Part shown: piece by piece, positions 51,456-59,797 of the stretch
Layout: the number at the start of each line of letters is the position of its first letter
Position numbering within the stretch: position 1 is the first letter of the stretch
NCBI RefSeq assembly: GCF_017573505.1
Contig: NZ_JAGEOJ010000006.1
Span: 310,001-374,000 of the forward strand
DNA length: 64,000 nt
Direction: 5' to 3'
Source: Actinomadura barringtoniae
Lineage (GTDB): Bacteria > Actinomycetota > Actinomycetes > Streptosporangiales > Streptosporangiaceae
The notes under the pieces: model-generated
What the model was told of the DNA's origin: nothing
Seen by the model: only the letters and a program-made list of their open reading frames with translations
The model's database searches: none
Program-made: the position numbers and the translations under genes

Positions 51456-53063
51456 ATGCGCAACACTCATTACAGGCGAGGTGCAGCCGCTCTCTCCTTC
51501 GGGGCGCTGATGGCGACCGTGCCGTCGGTCCCTGCGGCGCACGCGGACGCGCTTCCCGATGTCACCAATGTCGGCGTGGCGCAGCTCAGCCGGTGGCTGG
51601 CAGGAGGCAAGGTCACCTCGGCTCAGCTCGTGCGGGCGTACGAGGCGCGGATCAGGGCCTACGACGACCGGGGACCCCGGATCAACGCGGTGATCAGTGT
51701 CAACGCGGGTGCGTTGAAGGAGGCCGCACGGCTGGACGCCGAGCGCCGTAGCGGCAGAGTGCGTGGGCCACTGCACGGAATCCCGATCCTGCTCAAGGAC
51801 AACTACGACACCGCCGAGATGCCCACCACCAACGCCTCGATGGCGCTGAAGGGCATGCGCCCGGCCGACGACGCCACACAGGTCGCGCGGCTGCGGAAGG
51901 CAGGCGCCATCGTGCTGGGGAAGACCAACCTGCACGAGTACGCCTACGGGATCACCACGATCAGCTCCCTGGGCGGTCAGACCCTCAACCCGTACGGGCT
52001 GAACCGCGATCCGGGCGGGTCCAGTGGCGGTACCGGCGCGGGAATCGCGGCGAGCTTCGCGCCGATCGGGATGGGCACCGACACCTGCGGCTCCATCCGC
52101 ATCCCGTCCTCGCACAACGCCCTGGTCGGGCTGCGGCCCACGCTGGGCCTGTCGAGCCGCGACGGAATCATCCCGATGTCCCAGACCCAGGACACCGGAG
52201 GCCCGCTGGGCACCTCGGTCCGCGACGTCGCGCTCGTCCTGGACGCCACGGCCGGGTACGACCGGAAGGACCCGATCACCAAGGCGAGCATCGGCAAGAC
52301 CCCGCGCAGCTACCTGAGCGGCCTGTCCTCCCACGCTCTCCAGGGCCGCAGGATCGGCGTGATGAACGGGCTGTTCCTGGCCAAGGGCGACCAGAAGGAG
52401 ACCAGCCGGCTCGTCCGTGCGGCAGCCGGGGACCTCAAGGCTCAGGGCGCCACCCTGGTGAACCTCGGGGCCCAGACCGAGCTGCTGACGACGATGGACG
52501 CGGCGAGCGTTGTCGCCTCCGAGTTCGAGCGGGACCTGAACGCCTACCTGGCCTCGCCCGGCCTGCGTTTCCCCAAAGGCCTGGCTAGCCAGACCGCCCC
52601 GTACGACAAGGTGACCCTGGCCGACATCGTCGCCACCGGCAAGGTCACCCCCTCCGTACTCAAGCTCATCAAGCCGCTGGTGGGCACCACTCCCAAGCCC
52701 GGCACCAAGCGGCAGGCGGCCTACCGTACGGCCCTGGCCAACCGCGCCAAGCTCCGCGCGGGCCTGACCGACCTCTATCGCGCCAAGCACCTGGACGCCA
52801 TCGTCTACCCCACGATCACCCAGCAGGCACAGCCGATCGGGCAGGACCCGGCCAAGGACCCCAACCGCAACTGCCAACTGTCCGCGCACACGGGCTTCCC
52901 GGCGCTGAGCCTCCCGGCCGGCTTCACACCACAAGGAATGCCGGTCGGCATGGAGCTCCTCGGCACCCCGTTCAGCGAGCCGAAGCTCCTGGGCATGGGC
53001 TACGACTTCGAGCAGGCGACGCGGCACCGCCGCCCGCCGGCCTCGGCGCCGCCCCTGGAGTAG
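51456..53063 (+). CDS. Secreted amidase (amidase-signature family)
   Basis: 535 aa from the ATG at 51456, chosen for GAGGAG 5-8 nt upstream; the ATG at 51441 lies inside the palindrome. A signal peptide (R-R-G-A-A-A-L-S-F-G...A-H-A) precedes the amidase-signature domain. The Ser-cisSer-Lys triad is visible: K114 in L-L-K-D-N, S189 in G-G-S-S-G-G and S213 in T-C-G-S-I-R. It hydrolyses an amide bond outside the cell; the substrate is unknown. Confidence 0.9.
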   Translation: MRNTHYRRGAAALSFGALMATVPSVPAAHADALPDVTNVGVAQLSRWLAGGKVTSAQLVRAYEARIRAYDDRGPRINAVISVNAGALKEAARLDAERRSGRVRGPLHGIPILLKDNYDTAEMPTTNASMALKGMRPADDATQVARLRKAGAIVLGKTNLHEYAYGITTISSLGGQTLNPYGLNRDPGGSSGGTGAGIAASFAPIGMGTDTCGSIRIPSSHNALVGLRPTLGLSSRDGIIPMSQTQDTGGPLGTSVRDVALVLDATAGYDRKDPITKASIGKTPRSYLSGLSSHALQGRRIGVMNGLFLAKGDQKETSRLVRAAAGDLKAQGATLVNLGAQTELLTTMDAASVVASEFERDLNAYLASPGLRFPKGLASQTAPYDKVTLADIVATGKVTPSVLKLIKPLVGTTPKPGTKRQAAYRTALANRAKLRAGLTDLYRAKHLDAIVYPTITQQAQPIGQDPAKDPNRNCQLSAHTGFPALSLPAGFTPQGMPVGMELLGTPFSEPKLLGMGYDFEQATRHRRPPASAPPLE

Positions 53064-53110
53064 CCGTCGCCCACGTGAGCCGGCCGGCCGGCGCGCCAGG
53101 TCCAGGCGCC

Positions 53111-54334
53111 TCAGATGGCTCCGAGGGTGCCGTCGCGTGCGACGACTCGACCGGCCTTGATGACCAGTTCGCGAGGCGGGCGCGCGACGACGGCCTCGGC
53201 CGGTGTCTCCGCCGACACGACCACGATGTCGGCGGGGGCACCGGGGTTCAGGCCGTAGGAGGCCAGGCCGAGGGCGCGGGCTCCGCCGTGGGTGGCGGCC
53301 TCCAGGGCGAGCTCGATGTCCTCGTCCCGGCGGAAGGTGTTGCGGTAGGCCAGGTGCATGGCGCGCTCCAGCATGTCGCCGGTGCCGAACGGGCCCCACA
53401 GGTCGCGGATGCCGTCGTGCCCGCAGGCTACGTTGGCCCCGGCTGCGCGCAGCTGCTTGACCGGCGCCACGGGGAAGTCGTAGACGGCGCACGTCACCAT
53501 CGTCACGCCCGCCTCGGCCAGCCTGTCGACCAGCGCGGCCCGCTGTCCCTCGGCGATCTGCGGCAGGGCGTACCCGTGGCTGATCGCGACCTTGCCGCCG
53601 AGGCCGGCGGCGAGCGTGCGTTCGATGATCAGCTCGAACTCGAACGCGCCGAGCGTGCCGCCGTCGTGCAGATGGATGTCGACGCCCGCGCCGTAGCGCT
53701 CGGCCAGGCCGAAGATCAGGTCGAGCTGGCGAACGGGGTCGCGGTCGAACCCGGCGGGGTCGATGCCGCCGATCGTCTCGACACCGTTCTTCAGTGCTTC
53801 TTCCAGGAGTTCGGCCGTGCCCGGGTTGACCAGGACGCCGTGCTGCGGGAACGCGACCTGCTCGATGGCGATCCTGCCGTTAAGACGTTCCGCTGCCGCC
53901 CGCACCGCCTCGACGCCGCGCAGCCCGACCTCGGGGTCGACGTCGGTGTGCGAACGGACGTAGGTGGTGCCCGCCACGACCATCCGCTCCAGGAGGGCGG
54001 TGATCCGGTCGACGTCCGGGATGCCTAGCTCGCCGCGCCGGTTACGGTCGTTGGAGATGCGTTCGGCGAGCGGCTCACCCGCCGAGTGCGGGACCCACGG
54101 CCCGCCGTACAGCGTCTTGTCGAGATGACAGTGCGCCTCGACCAGGCCCGGCAACAGCAGCCGCCCTGGCACGTCGATGACCTCGGCGGACGTGGCCGTG
54201 ACGGCGCCGGCGGACGTGGCCGTGACGGCGCCGATCTCGGCGATCACACCGTTCCGGATCAGGACGTCCGCGGTCTGGACCGCCTCACCCGGCGTCCGCC
54301 AGACCCGCCCGCCGCGCAGCAGCACCTCGGCCAT
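53111..54334 (-). CDS. Cytosine-deaminase-like amidohydrolase
   Basis: 407 aa from the ATG at 54334 with GGAGGTGGGG upstream. Metal ligands are suggested by E-A-H-C-H-L-D-K near residue 68, R-S-H-T-D-V-D, D-I-H-L-H-D-G, I-S-H-G-Y and G-H-D-G-I-R-D, as in the CodA/atrazine-hydrolase-like group. The call to a specific base or amide is not possible. A perfect 24-bp duplication adds eight residues near position 40. The LysR gene directly upstream on the same strand may regulate it. Confidence 0.85.
   Translation of the reverse strand: MAEVLLRGGRVWRTPGEAVQTADVLIRNGVIAEIGAVTATSAGAVTATSAEVIDVPGRLLLPGLVEAHCHLDKTLYGGPWVPHSAGEPLAERISNDRNRRGELGIPDVDRITALLERMVVAGTTYVRSHTDVDPEVGLRGVEAVRAAAERLNGRIAIEQVAFPQHGVLVNPGTAELLEEALKNGVETIGGIDPAGFDRDPVRQLDLIFGLAERYGAGVDIHLHDGGTLGAFEFELIIERTLAAGLGGKVAISHGYALPQIAEGQRAALVDRLAEAGVTMVTCAVYDFPVAPVKQLRAAGANVACGHDGIRDLWGPFGTGDMLERAMHLAYRNTFRRDEDIELALEAATHGGARALGLASYGLNPGAPADIVVVSAETPAEAVVARPPRELVIKAGRVVARDGTLGAI
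54185..54232 (-). repeat. 24-bp perfect tandem duplication in the amidohydrolase
   Basis: ggcggacgtggccgtgacgg-type units at 54185 and 54209 are identical over 24 bp and encode the octapeptide A-V-T-A-T-S-A-G/E twice, near the N-terminal beta-sandwich. Confidence 0.95.
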
Positions 54335-54387
54335 GCACCCCACCTCCGTGGCGACATTATGCGGGAGATCAGTCGGCGTGGGGCAGA

Positions 54388-55311
54388 TCAGGCGGCCACG
54401 GCCGGGCTCCCGTCGATCACGTCCTGGAGGGCGCGCACACCCATGGCGATCACCGGGTGCTCGCGGCTGCCGCGGCGCACACAGGTGAGGAGCCTGCGGG
54501 TCGGCCGGGACTCGCCGGTCAGCGGAACGCGGACCACGCCCGGCAGCTGGAGGCCGTCGATGAGCCTCGGGATGAGCGAGACGCCCATGCCGTTGGCGAC
54601 CAGCGACCAGATCACCGTCCAGGTGGTCGCCTCGTGCTCGATCCGGGGCGTGAAGCCCGCGGCGGAGCAGTGGACCATGAGCTGGCGCTTGTGGTCGCAG
54701 CCGTCGGGGTCGGACACGATCCAGGCCTCGTCCGCCACGTCCTCCAGGGTCACGGCGCCGCTGCCGGCCAAGGGGTGGCCGGCGGGGACGGCGAGGTCCA
54801 GCGGCTCGTGCAGCAGCGGGCGCTGGTCGAAGCGGGGGTCGCCTGGGGGCGGCGCCTCCTCGGTGGGCTCGATGATCGCCAGGTCGGCCTCGCCCGCCAG
54901 GAGGAGTTCGAGGCTGACGTCGGTGTCGCATTCGCGGACCAGGACGCGCAGGTCGGGGTGGGTTGTCTTGAGGCGTCCCGCCGCCGGGGCCAGGAGACCG
55001 GCGGCCGCCGTGGTGAAACCGGCCATGCGCAGCGGGCCGGTCTCGCCGGCCCGGTGCGAGTCCAGGTCTGCGAGGGTCTGCTCCCATTGGGAGAGCAGGG
55101 TGTCCGCGTGACCGAGCAGGACGTGCGCCGCCTGGGTGAGCCTGACGCGGCGGCCCTGGGGTTCGAGGAGCGGGATCTTGAGCTCGCGGGAGAGTTCGCG
55201 CATGTGGTGGGAGACCGCGGACGGGGTGAGGTGCAGGACCTCGGCCGCGGCGGTGATCGTCCCTTGCCGGTGGACGACGCGGAGCATGTGGAGTCGGCGC
55301 AGGTCGATCAT
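54388..55311 (-). CDS. LysR-family transcriptional regulator
   Basis: 307 aa from the ATG at 55311. The helix-turn-helix spans the first 60 residues (L-H-M-L-R-V-V-H-R-Q-G-T-I-T-A-A-A-E-V-L, then S-A-V-S-H-H-M). The rest is the usual two-lobed effector domain. It precedes the amidohydrolase by 53 bp on the same strand and is divergent from the small ORF at 55385. Confidence 0.92.
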   Translation of the reverse strand: MIDLRRLHMLRVVHRQGTITAAAEVLHLTPSAVSHHMRELSRELKIPLLEPQGRRVRLTQAAHVLLGHADTLLSQWEQTLADLDSHRAGETGPLRMAGFTTAAAGLLAPAAGRLKTTHPDLRVLVRECDTDVSLELLLAGEADLAIIEPTEEAPPPGDPRFDQRPLLHEPLDLAVPAGHPLAGSGAVTLEDVADEAWIVSDPDGCDHKRQLMVHCSAAGFTPRIEHEATTWTVIWSLVANGMGVSLIPRLIDGLQLPGVVRVPLTGESRPTRRLLTCVRRGSREHPVIAMGVRALQDVIDGSPAVAA

Positions 55312-55384
55312 GAAACCATTGTGCACATATTCAGCGGAAAACGTGAAATAGACCGCAACGGTTGGGCGGGGTGAGACTACTGGC

Positions 55385-55546
55385 ATGAGCCAGAACACGA
55401 TCATCTCCCGGCACACCACCAGCCAAGGCGTCGTCACCTGGAGCCGTTGTGTCTGTGGCCGCCTGCAGATGAACATGACGTCGTACGACGGCAAGACGCT
55501 CACCGCGGGCGGCCACGCTCACTGCTCGTCCAGGATCAGCTCGTAG
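55385..55546 (+). CDS. Small Cys/His-containing protein, hypothetical
   Basis: 53 aa, ATG at 55385, too short to be listed by most callers. It reads S-Q-G-V-V-T-W-S-R-C-V-C-G-R-L-Q-M in the middle and ends G-H-A-H-C-S-S-R-I-S-S. A C-x-C pair and an H-x-H-C group could hold a metal. Codon use is GC-rich at the third position. Its last 28 bp overlap the convergent PPOX gene, which lowers confidence; similar short proteins next to LysR genes are known from actinomycetes by recollection only. Confidence 0.5.
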   Translation: MSQNTIISRHTTSQGVVTWSRCVCGRLQMNMTSYDGKTLTAGGHAHCSSRISS

Positions 55547-55923
55547 TGCAGGGTCTTGTAGCCCTTGAGCTTGTGGACCAGCGGGACCATGACGCCCTGC
55601 TGGACGGGGTGCTTGCGGGCCAGCAGGCGCCGGACGGGCTTGGCCTCGGCATCGTTCAGTAGCCGGGTGGTGCCCTTGCGGGCCGCGCTGGTGACCTTGC
55701 CCTTGTAGGTGCTGTGGGCGACCTCTACCTCAGGGTTGTTGCGCAGCCGCCTGGCCTTCCACGCCTTGTCGTAGGTGCGGAAGAACGCGTGGCCGTCCTG
55801 GACGACGACGTTCACCGGAGTACCGACCGGGGTGCCGTCCTTCTTGAAGGTCGTCAGGAGAACGGTCTTTTGCGTGGCCAGGCTTTCCAGGGTCGGGACG
55901 CTGTTCGGGGTGCTCGTGTTCAT
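55519..55923 (-). CDS. PPOX-class flavin/F420-binding oxidoreductase-like protein
   Basis: 134 aa from the ATG at 55923 with AGAGGAGG upstream. A split beta-barrel is suggested by T-V-L-L-T-T-F-K-K-D-G-T-P-V-G-T-P-V, then F-F-R-T-Y-D-K-A-W-K-A-R-R-L-R-N-N-P-E-V. This pattern is common in F420-dependent PPOX proteins of actinomycetes. The substrate is unknown. It lies beyond the terminator of the edd operon. Confidence 0.85.
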   Translation of the reverse strand: MNTSTPNSVPTLESLATQKTVLLTTFKKDGTPVGTPVNVVVQDGHAFFRTYDKAWKARRLRNNPEVEVAHSTYKGKVTSAARKGTTRLLNDAEAKPVRRLLARKHPVQQGVMVPLVHKLKGYKTLHYELILDEQ

Positions 55924-56010
55924 TGCGGGCCTCCTCTTGGGTGTCTTGCAACCCCGGAGACGCGAGCGCTCCCGCAAACGTGACATGCCTGGAAAAGAAA
56001 CAGAGAAATA

Positions 56011-56060
56011 TTGCAGCGAGCCGGTCCTCCGGGCGCCACCTTCGGGCCGGCTCGCTGCAA
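56011..56060 (-). terminator. Rho-independent terminator of the edd-glk-eda operon
   Basis: TTGCAGCGAGCCGG (56011-56024) pairs perfectly over 14 bp with CCGGCTCGCTGCAA (56047-56060). Transcribed on the minus strand it is 4 nt after the eda stop and is followed by a U-rich tract (TATTTCTCTGTTTCTTTT on that strand). It is the clearest terminator in the window. Confidence 0.92.
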
Positions 56061-56064
56061 GTCC

Positions 56065-56688
56065 TTATGGGCGGAGGGCGGAGGCCTCCTTGGCCAGGGA
56101 TTCGATGCGGTCCCAGTCCCCTGCTCGTACGGCATCGGCGGGGGTCAGCCAGGAGCCGCCTACGCAGCCGACGTTGCCCAGCGCCAGGTAGGTGGGTGCG
56201 CTCTCCGGCGTGATGCCGCCGGTGGGGCAGAACCGGACCTGCGGCAGCGGCCCGCCCAGCGACTTCAGGTAGGGAACGCCACCCGCCGCCTCGGCAGGGA
56301 AGAACTTCATCGTCGTGACGTCGTGCTCCAGCAGCGCGATGGCTTCGGAGGCGGAGGAAACGCCCGGTAGGAAGGGCAGTCCGGTCGCGTTCATCGCCTC
56401 GCGCAGCGCGGGCGTGCAGCCGGGGCTGACCAGGAAGCGCGATCCGGCGGCCTTGGAGCGCTCGGCGTCGGCGGCCCGTACGACCGTTCCGGCGCCCACC
56501 ACCGCGTCCGGCACGTCGGCGGCGATGCGTTCGATCGCCTCCAGCGCGGCGGCCGTGCGGAGCGTGACCTCGATGACCGGCAGGCCGCCCGCGACGAGCG
56601 CGCGGGCCAGCGGCACGGCGGCGCCCGGGTCGTCGAGCACCACGACCGGGATCACCGGGGCCAGGTCGAGCAGTTCTTCGGCGTTCAC
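56065..56688 (-). CDS. eda: KDPG aldolase (2-keto-3-deoxy-6-phosphogluconate aldolase)
   Basis: 207 aa from a GTG that overlaps the glk stop (GTGA). The Schiff-base Lys is K128 in T-M-K-F-F-P-A-E, with E in I-E-V-T-L-R-T and G-A-G-T-V nearby. It cleaves KDPG to pyruvate and glyceraldehyde 3-phosphate, the second step of the Entner-Doudoroff branch. It ends the operon just before the terminator. Confidence 0.94.
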   Translation of the reverse strand: MNAEELLDLAPVIPVVVLDDPGAAVPLARALVAGGLPVIEVTLRTAAALEAIERIAADVPDAVVGAGTVVRAADAERSKAAGSRFLVSPGCTPALREAMNATGLPFLPGVSSASEAIALLEHDVTTMKFFPAEAAGGVPYLKSLGGPLPQVRFCPTGGITPESAPTYLALGNVGCVGGSWLTPADAVRAGDWDRIESLAKEASALRP

Positions 56689-57674
56689 ACGAGCTCCATG
56701 GCGGTCGGGGACGAGGTCTGGGCGAGCCGGGCGGCGGCGCCGACCAGCGCGGGGCCGGAGTGCATGATGATCGCGGTCGGGATCGCGCGGATGTACTCCT
56801 CGACCCGCGGCTTGGCCTCAAACCTACGTCTGAAGTCGCTCTTCTCGAGAACGTCGGTGATCCGCGGCAGGATCCCGCCGCCGAGGAAGACGCCGCCGCG
56901 GGCGCCGAGCGTGAGCGCGGCGTTGCCGGCGAACGCGCCCAGCAGCGCGCAGAACATCTCGAGGGTCTCGGCGCTCAGCGGGTCGCGGCGTTCGCAGATC
57001 TCGGCGGCGGTGCGGGCCTCGGCCTGGATGCCGTGGATCATGCTGAGGAAGCGGTGGAGCCTGGTGAGGCCGTCGCCCGACAGCAGGTACTCGGCGTTCG
57101 CCGCGCCCTGCTCGGCGCGCAGCAGCCGCATGACCTCGACCTCGGCGTCGGTCCCGGCGGGGATGTCGACCTGGCCGCCCTCGCCGGGGTTGGGGATCCA
57201 GCCGCTCGGCGTGGGGATCAGCGCCGCCACGCCCAGGCCGGTGCCCGGGCCGAGCACCGCGAGCGGCGCCGTTCCGTCGCCGCCGGGCAGGGCGTCGCCG
57301 CCGACCGCGTGCAGGTCGGCCGGCGCCAGGTTGGGCAGCGCGTACGCGAGGGCCTCGAAGTCGTTGATCACGTCGACGTGCGCGAGACCGAGGCTCGCCC
57401 GCACGTTCTCGGCGGTGTCGGGCTCCCAGTGCGCGTTGGTCAGGCGGTACGCGCCGTTCACGACCGGGCCGGCGATCGCCAGGCACGCGGCTCCGGGCGT
57501 GACGTCGGAGGCGTATTCGGCCAGGTAGGCCGCAGCGGCCTCGGCCATCCCGGCGTGGTCGCGGGTCGGCAACGTGTACACGCGGGTCGGCGCGGCGCCG
57601 GGCCCCTCGATCAGCGCGAAGCGCGCGTTGGTGCCGCCGATGTCGGCGACGAGCCACGGATAACTGGCGCTCAT
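56685..57674 (-). CDS. glk: Glucokinase, E. coli Glk type
   Basis: 329 aa from the ATG at 57674, which overlaps the edd stop (ATGA). ATP/substrate marks are A-D-I-G-G-T-N-A-R-F-A-L-I near the start, A-I-A-G-P-V, L-G-P-G-T-G-L-G and N-P-G-E-G-G-Q-V-D. This is the non-ROK Glk family common in proteobacteria; actinomycetes usually use ROK glucokinases, so a transferred origin is possible. It supplies glucose 6-phosphate upstream of the Entner-Doudoroff steps. Confidence 0.92.
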   Translation of the reverse strand: MSASYPWLVADIGGTNARFALIEGPGAAPTRVYTLPTRDHAGMAEAAAAYLAEYASDVTPGAACLAIAGPVVNGAYRLTNAHWEPDTAENVRASLGLAHVDVINDFEALAYALPNLAPADLHAVGGDALPGGDGTAPLAVLGPGTGLGVAALIPTPSGWIPNPGEGGQVDIPAGTDAEVEVMRLLRAEQGAANAEYLLSGDGLTRLHRFLSMIHGIQAEARTAAEICERRDPLSAETLEMFCALLGAFAGNAALTLGARGGVFLGGGILPRITDVLEKSDFRRRFEAKPRVEEYIRAIPTAIIMHSGPALVGAAARLAQTSSPTAMELV

Positions 57675-59677
57675 CCGAACACCCCCGTTCCTGCAGAACC
57701 ATTGGCCGTAGTGGTCGCACCGACAGGGGCGGCTGCGGAGGCGGCTGCGGGAGTGCTGAACGTTCCGGCGGTGCCGAAGACGCCCGCGCCTTGCTCGGCG
57801 GGGCCCACGGCTCGGCGGAACGCGTGGAACAGTTCGCGGCCGGTGCCCGACCACTCGTCACCGGGCGCGCGCCCGGTCGCTTCGCGGGCGGCGAACTCCT
57901 CGTCCGGCACCAGTACCTCCAGCAGTCCCTTGTCGGCGTCCAGCCTGATCATGTCACCGTCGCGGACCCGGGCGAGAGGGCCTCCGGCGGCCGCTTCGGG
58001 CGACACGTGGATCGCGGCGGGAACGGCGCCGGACGCGCCGGACATGCGGCCGTCGGTGACCAGGGCGACGCGGTGGCCGCGGTCCTGGAGAACGGCCATC
58101 GGCGGGGTGAGGCGGTGCAGCTCGGGCATGCCGTTGGCGTGCGGGCCCTGGTAGCGGACGACAGCGACCATGTCGTGGTCCAGCTCGCCCGCGGAGAAGG
58201 CTGCCTGCAGCTCCTCCTGCGAGTCGAAGACGCGGGCGGGCGCCTCGATCAGCCGGTGTTCCTCCCGTACGGCCGAGACCTTGACCACCGCACGGCCGAG
58301 GTTGCCGCTGACGGTGTGCAGGCCGCCATGCTCGTCGAACGGGTCGGACACCGGCCGCAGCACGGAACGGTCACCGGACTCGGCCGGAACAGGCCGCCAG
58401 GTGAGACGTTCGCCAGCGCCAGCGGCGCTGTTCTCGGCCGTGGCCGAGGCGGCCGAGGGGGCCGAGGGGGCCGAGGGGGCGCTGCCGTTGGGGGCGGGCT
58501 CGGGGGGCAGGGTGGGGGTCTCGCGGTAGGCGGACAGGTTGGTGCCGCCGACCGTACGGGCGTCCTCGTGGAGGAGGCCGGCGTCCAGGAGTTCGCCGAT
58601 CAGGTAGGCGGTGCCGCCGGCGGCGTGGAAGTGGTTCACGTCGGCGGTGCCGTTGGGGTAGAGGCGGGTGAGCAGCGGGGTGATCTTGGACAGCTCGTCG
58701 AAGTCGTCCCATGTCAGCTCGAGGCCCGCGGCGGCGGCCATGGCGACCAGATGCAGGGTGTGGTTGGTGGAGCCGCCGGTCGCCAGGAGCGCGACGACGC
58801 CGTTCACGAACGCCTTCTCGTCCAGCATCTCGCCGACCGGCGTGTACGCGTCGCCGGCCAGGTCGGTGATCTCCAGGACGCGGCGGCCCGCCTGAGCGGT
58901 GAGGGCCGCACGCAGCTCCGTTCCCGGCGGAACGAAGCTGGCCCCCGGCAGGTGCAGGCCCATCACCTCCATCAGCAGCTGGTTGGAGTTGGCCGTTCCA
59001 TAGAACGTGCAGGTGCCCGCGGAGTGGTAGGACGCGGACTCGGCCTCCAGCAGCTCCTCACGCCCGATCTCCCCGGCGGCGTAGCGCTTGCGGATCTTGG
59101 CCTTCTCGGCGTTCGGCAGCCCGGAGGACATCGGCCCGGCGGGCACCAGGATCGCGGGCAGGTGGCCGAACGACAGGGCACCGATCACCAGCCCCGGAAC
59201 GATCTTGTCGCAGACCCCGAGGAGCAGCGCGCCGTCGAACATGTCGTGCGAGAGCGCCACGGCCGTGGCCATCGCCACCACGTCTCGGCTGAACAGCGAG
59301 AGCTCCATCCCGGCCCGGCCCTGGGTGATCCCGTCGCACATGGCGGGCACTCCCCCGGCCACCTGCGCGGTGCCGCCCGCCGCGGAGATCGCGGCCTTGA
59401 GCACGTCCGGGTAGTCCTTGAGCGGCTGGTGCGCCGAGAGCATGTCGTTGTACGAGGTCACGATGGCGACGTTCGGCGTCACCTCGCCCCGCAGCTGCAG
59501 CTTCTCCAGCGGCCCGCAGGCGGCGAACCCGTGCGCGAGGTTGGCGCATCCCAGCCCGGAGCGCGCGGGTCCCTGCGTCCGTGCGGCGGCGATGCGGTCG
59601 AGGTAGGCGGCGCGCGGCCCGGCACTGCGGTCGGCGATACGCCGCGTGACCTGGGCCACGACGGGATGAATGCTCAT
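57671..59677 (-). CDS. edd: Phosphogluconate dehydratase
   Basis: 668 aa from the ATG at 59677. It converts 6-phosphogluconate to KDPG. Iron-sulfur Cys candidates are in M-C-D-G-I-T-Q-G and G-V-C-D-K-I-V-P-G; T-G-G-S-T-N-H-T, G-R-M-S-G-A-S-G and S-P-E-A-A-A-G-G-P are family blocks. It is about 65 residues longer than E. coli Edd: a Ser/Ala/Pro linker (about 390-430) containing a 9-bp DNA repeat, and a Gly/Ala/Thr tail. Both additions are low complexity and unlikely to be catalytic. Confidence 0.93.
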   Translation of the reverse strand: MSIHPVVAQVTRRIADRSAGPRAAYLDRIAAARTQGPARSGLGCANLAHGFAACGPLEKLQLRGEVTPNVAIVTSYNDMLSAHQPLKDYPDVLKAAISAAGGTAQVAGGVPAMCDGITQGRAGMELSLFSRDVVAMATAVALSHDMFDGALLLGVCDKIVPGLVIGALSFGHLPAILVPAGPMSSGLPNAEKAKIRKRYAAGEIGREELLEAESASYHSAGTCTFYGTANSNQLLMEVMGLHLPGASFVPPGTELRAALTAQAGRRVLEITDLAGDAYTPVGEMLDEKAFVNGVVALLATGGSTNHTLHLVAMAAAAGLELTWDDFDELSKITPLLTRLYPNGTADVNHFHAAGGTAYLIGELLDAGLLHEDARTVGGTNLSAYRETPTLPPEPAPNGSAPSAPSAPSAASATAENSAAGAGERLTWRPVPAESGDRSVLRPVSDPFDEHGGLHTVSGNLGRAVVKVSAVREEHRLIEAPARVFDSQEELQAAFSAGELDHDMVAVVRYQGPHANGMPELHRLTPPMAVLQDRGHRVALVTDGRMSGASGAVPAAIHVSPEAAAGGPLARVRDGDMIRLDADKGLLEVLVPDEEFAAREATGRAPGDEWSGTGRELFHAFRRAVGPAEQGAGVFGTAGTFSTPAAASAAAPVGATTTANGSAGTGVFG
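58442..58477 (-). repeat. 9-bp tandem repeat, 4 copies, inside edd
   Basis: ggccgaggg units at 58442 (one base different), 58451, 58460 and 58469 encode Ser-Ala-Pro triplets in a linker that is absent from the core dehydratase fold. Confidence 0.9.
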
Positions 59678-59797
59678 GATTCGGAAAACTATCGACACTT
59701 CGGCATGTGAGGCAACCCACTTATGAACGGTTTATTACCAAAGTCTCTCATCTTGGTCGGGTCGACATACCGAAGACACCCGTGCTTCACTGAGCGG

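Noticed and set aside
51441..51456. Upstream ATG at 51441 as the amidase start
   Set aside because: It lies inside the palindrome and has no ribosome site, while 51456 has GAGGAG at good spacing.
53079..53092. GCCGGCCGGCCGGC palindrome between amidase and amidohydrolase genes
   Set aside because: A CCGG run with no proper loop or U tract; common by chance in this base composition.
53111..55087. Apparent 658-residue amidohydrolase
   Set aside because: The extra N-terminal 250 residues are a shadow of the LysR gene; ATG at 54334 has GGAGGTGGGG.
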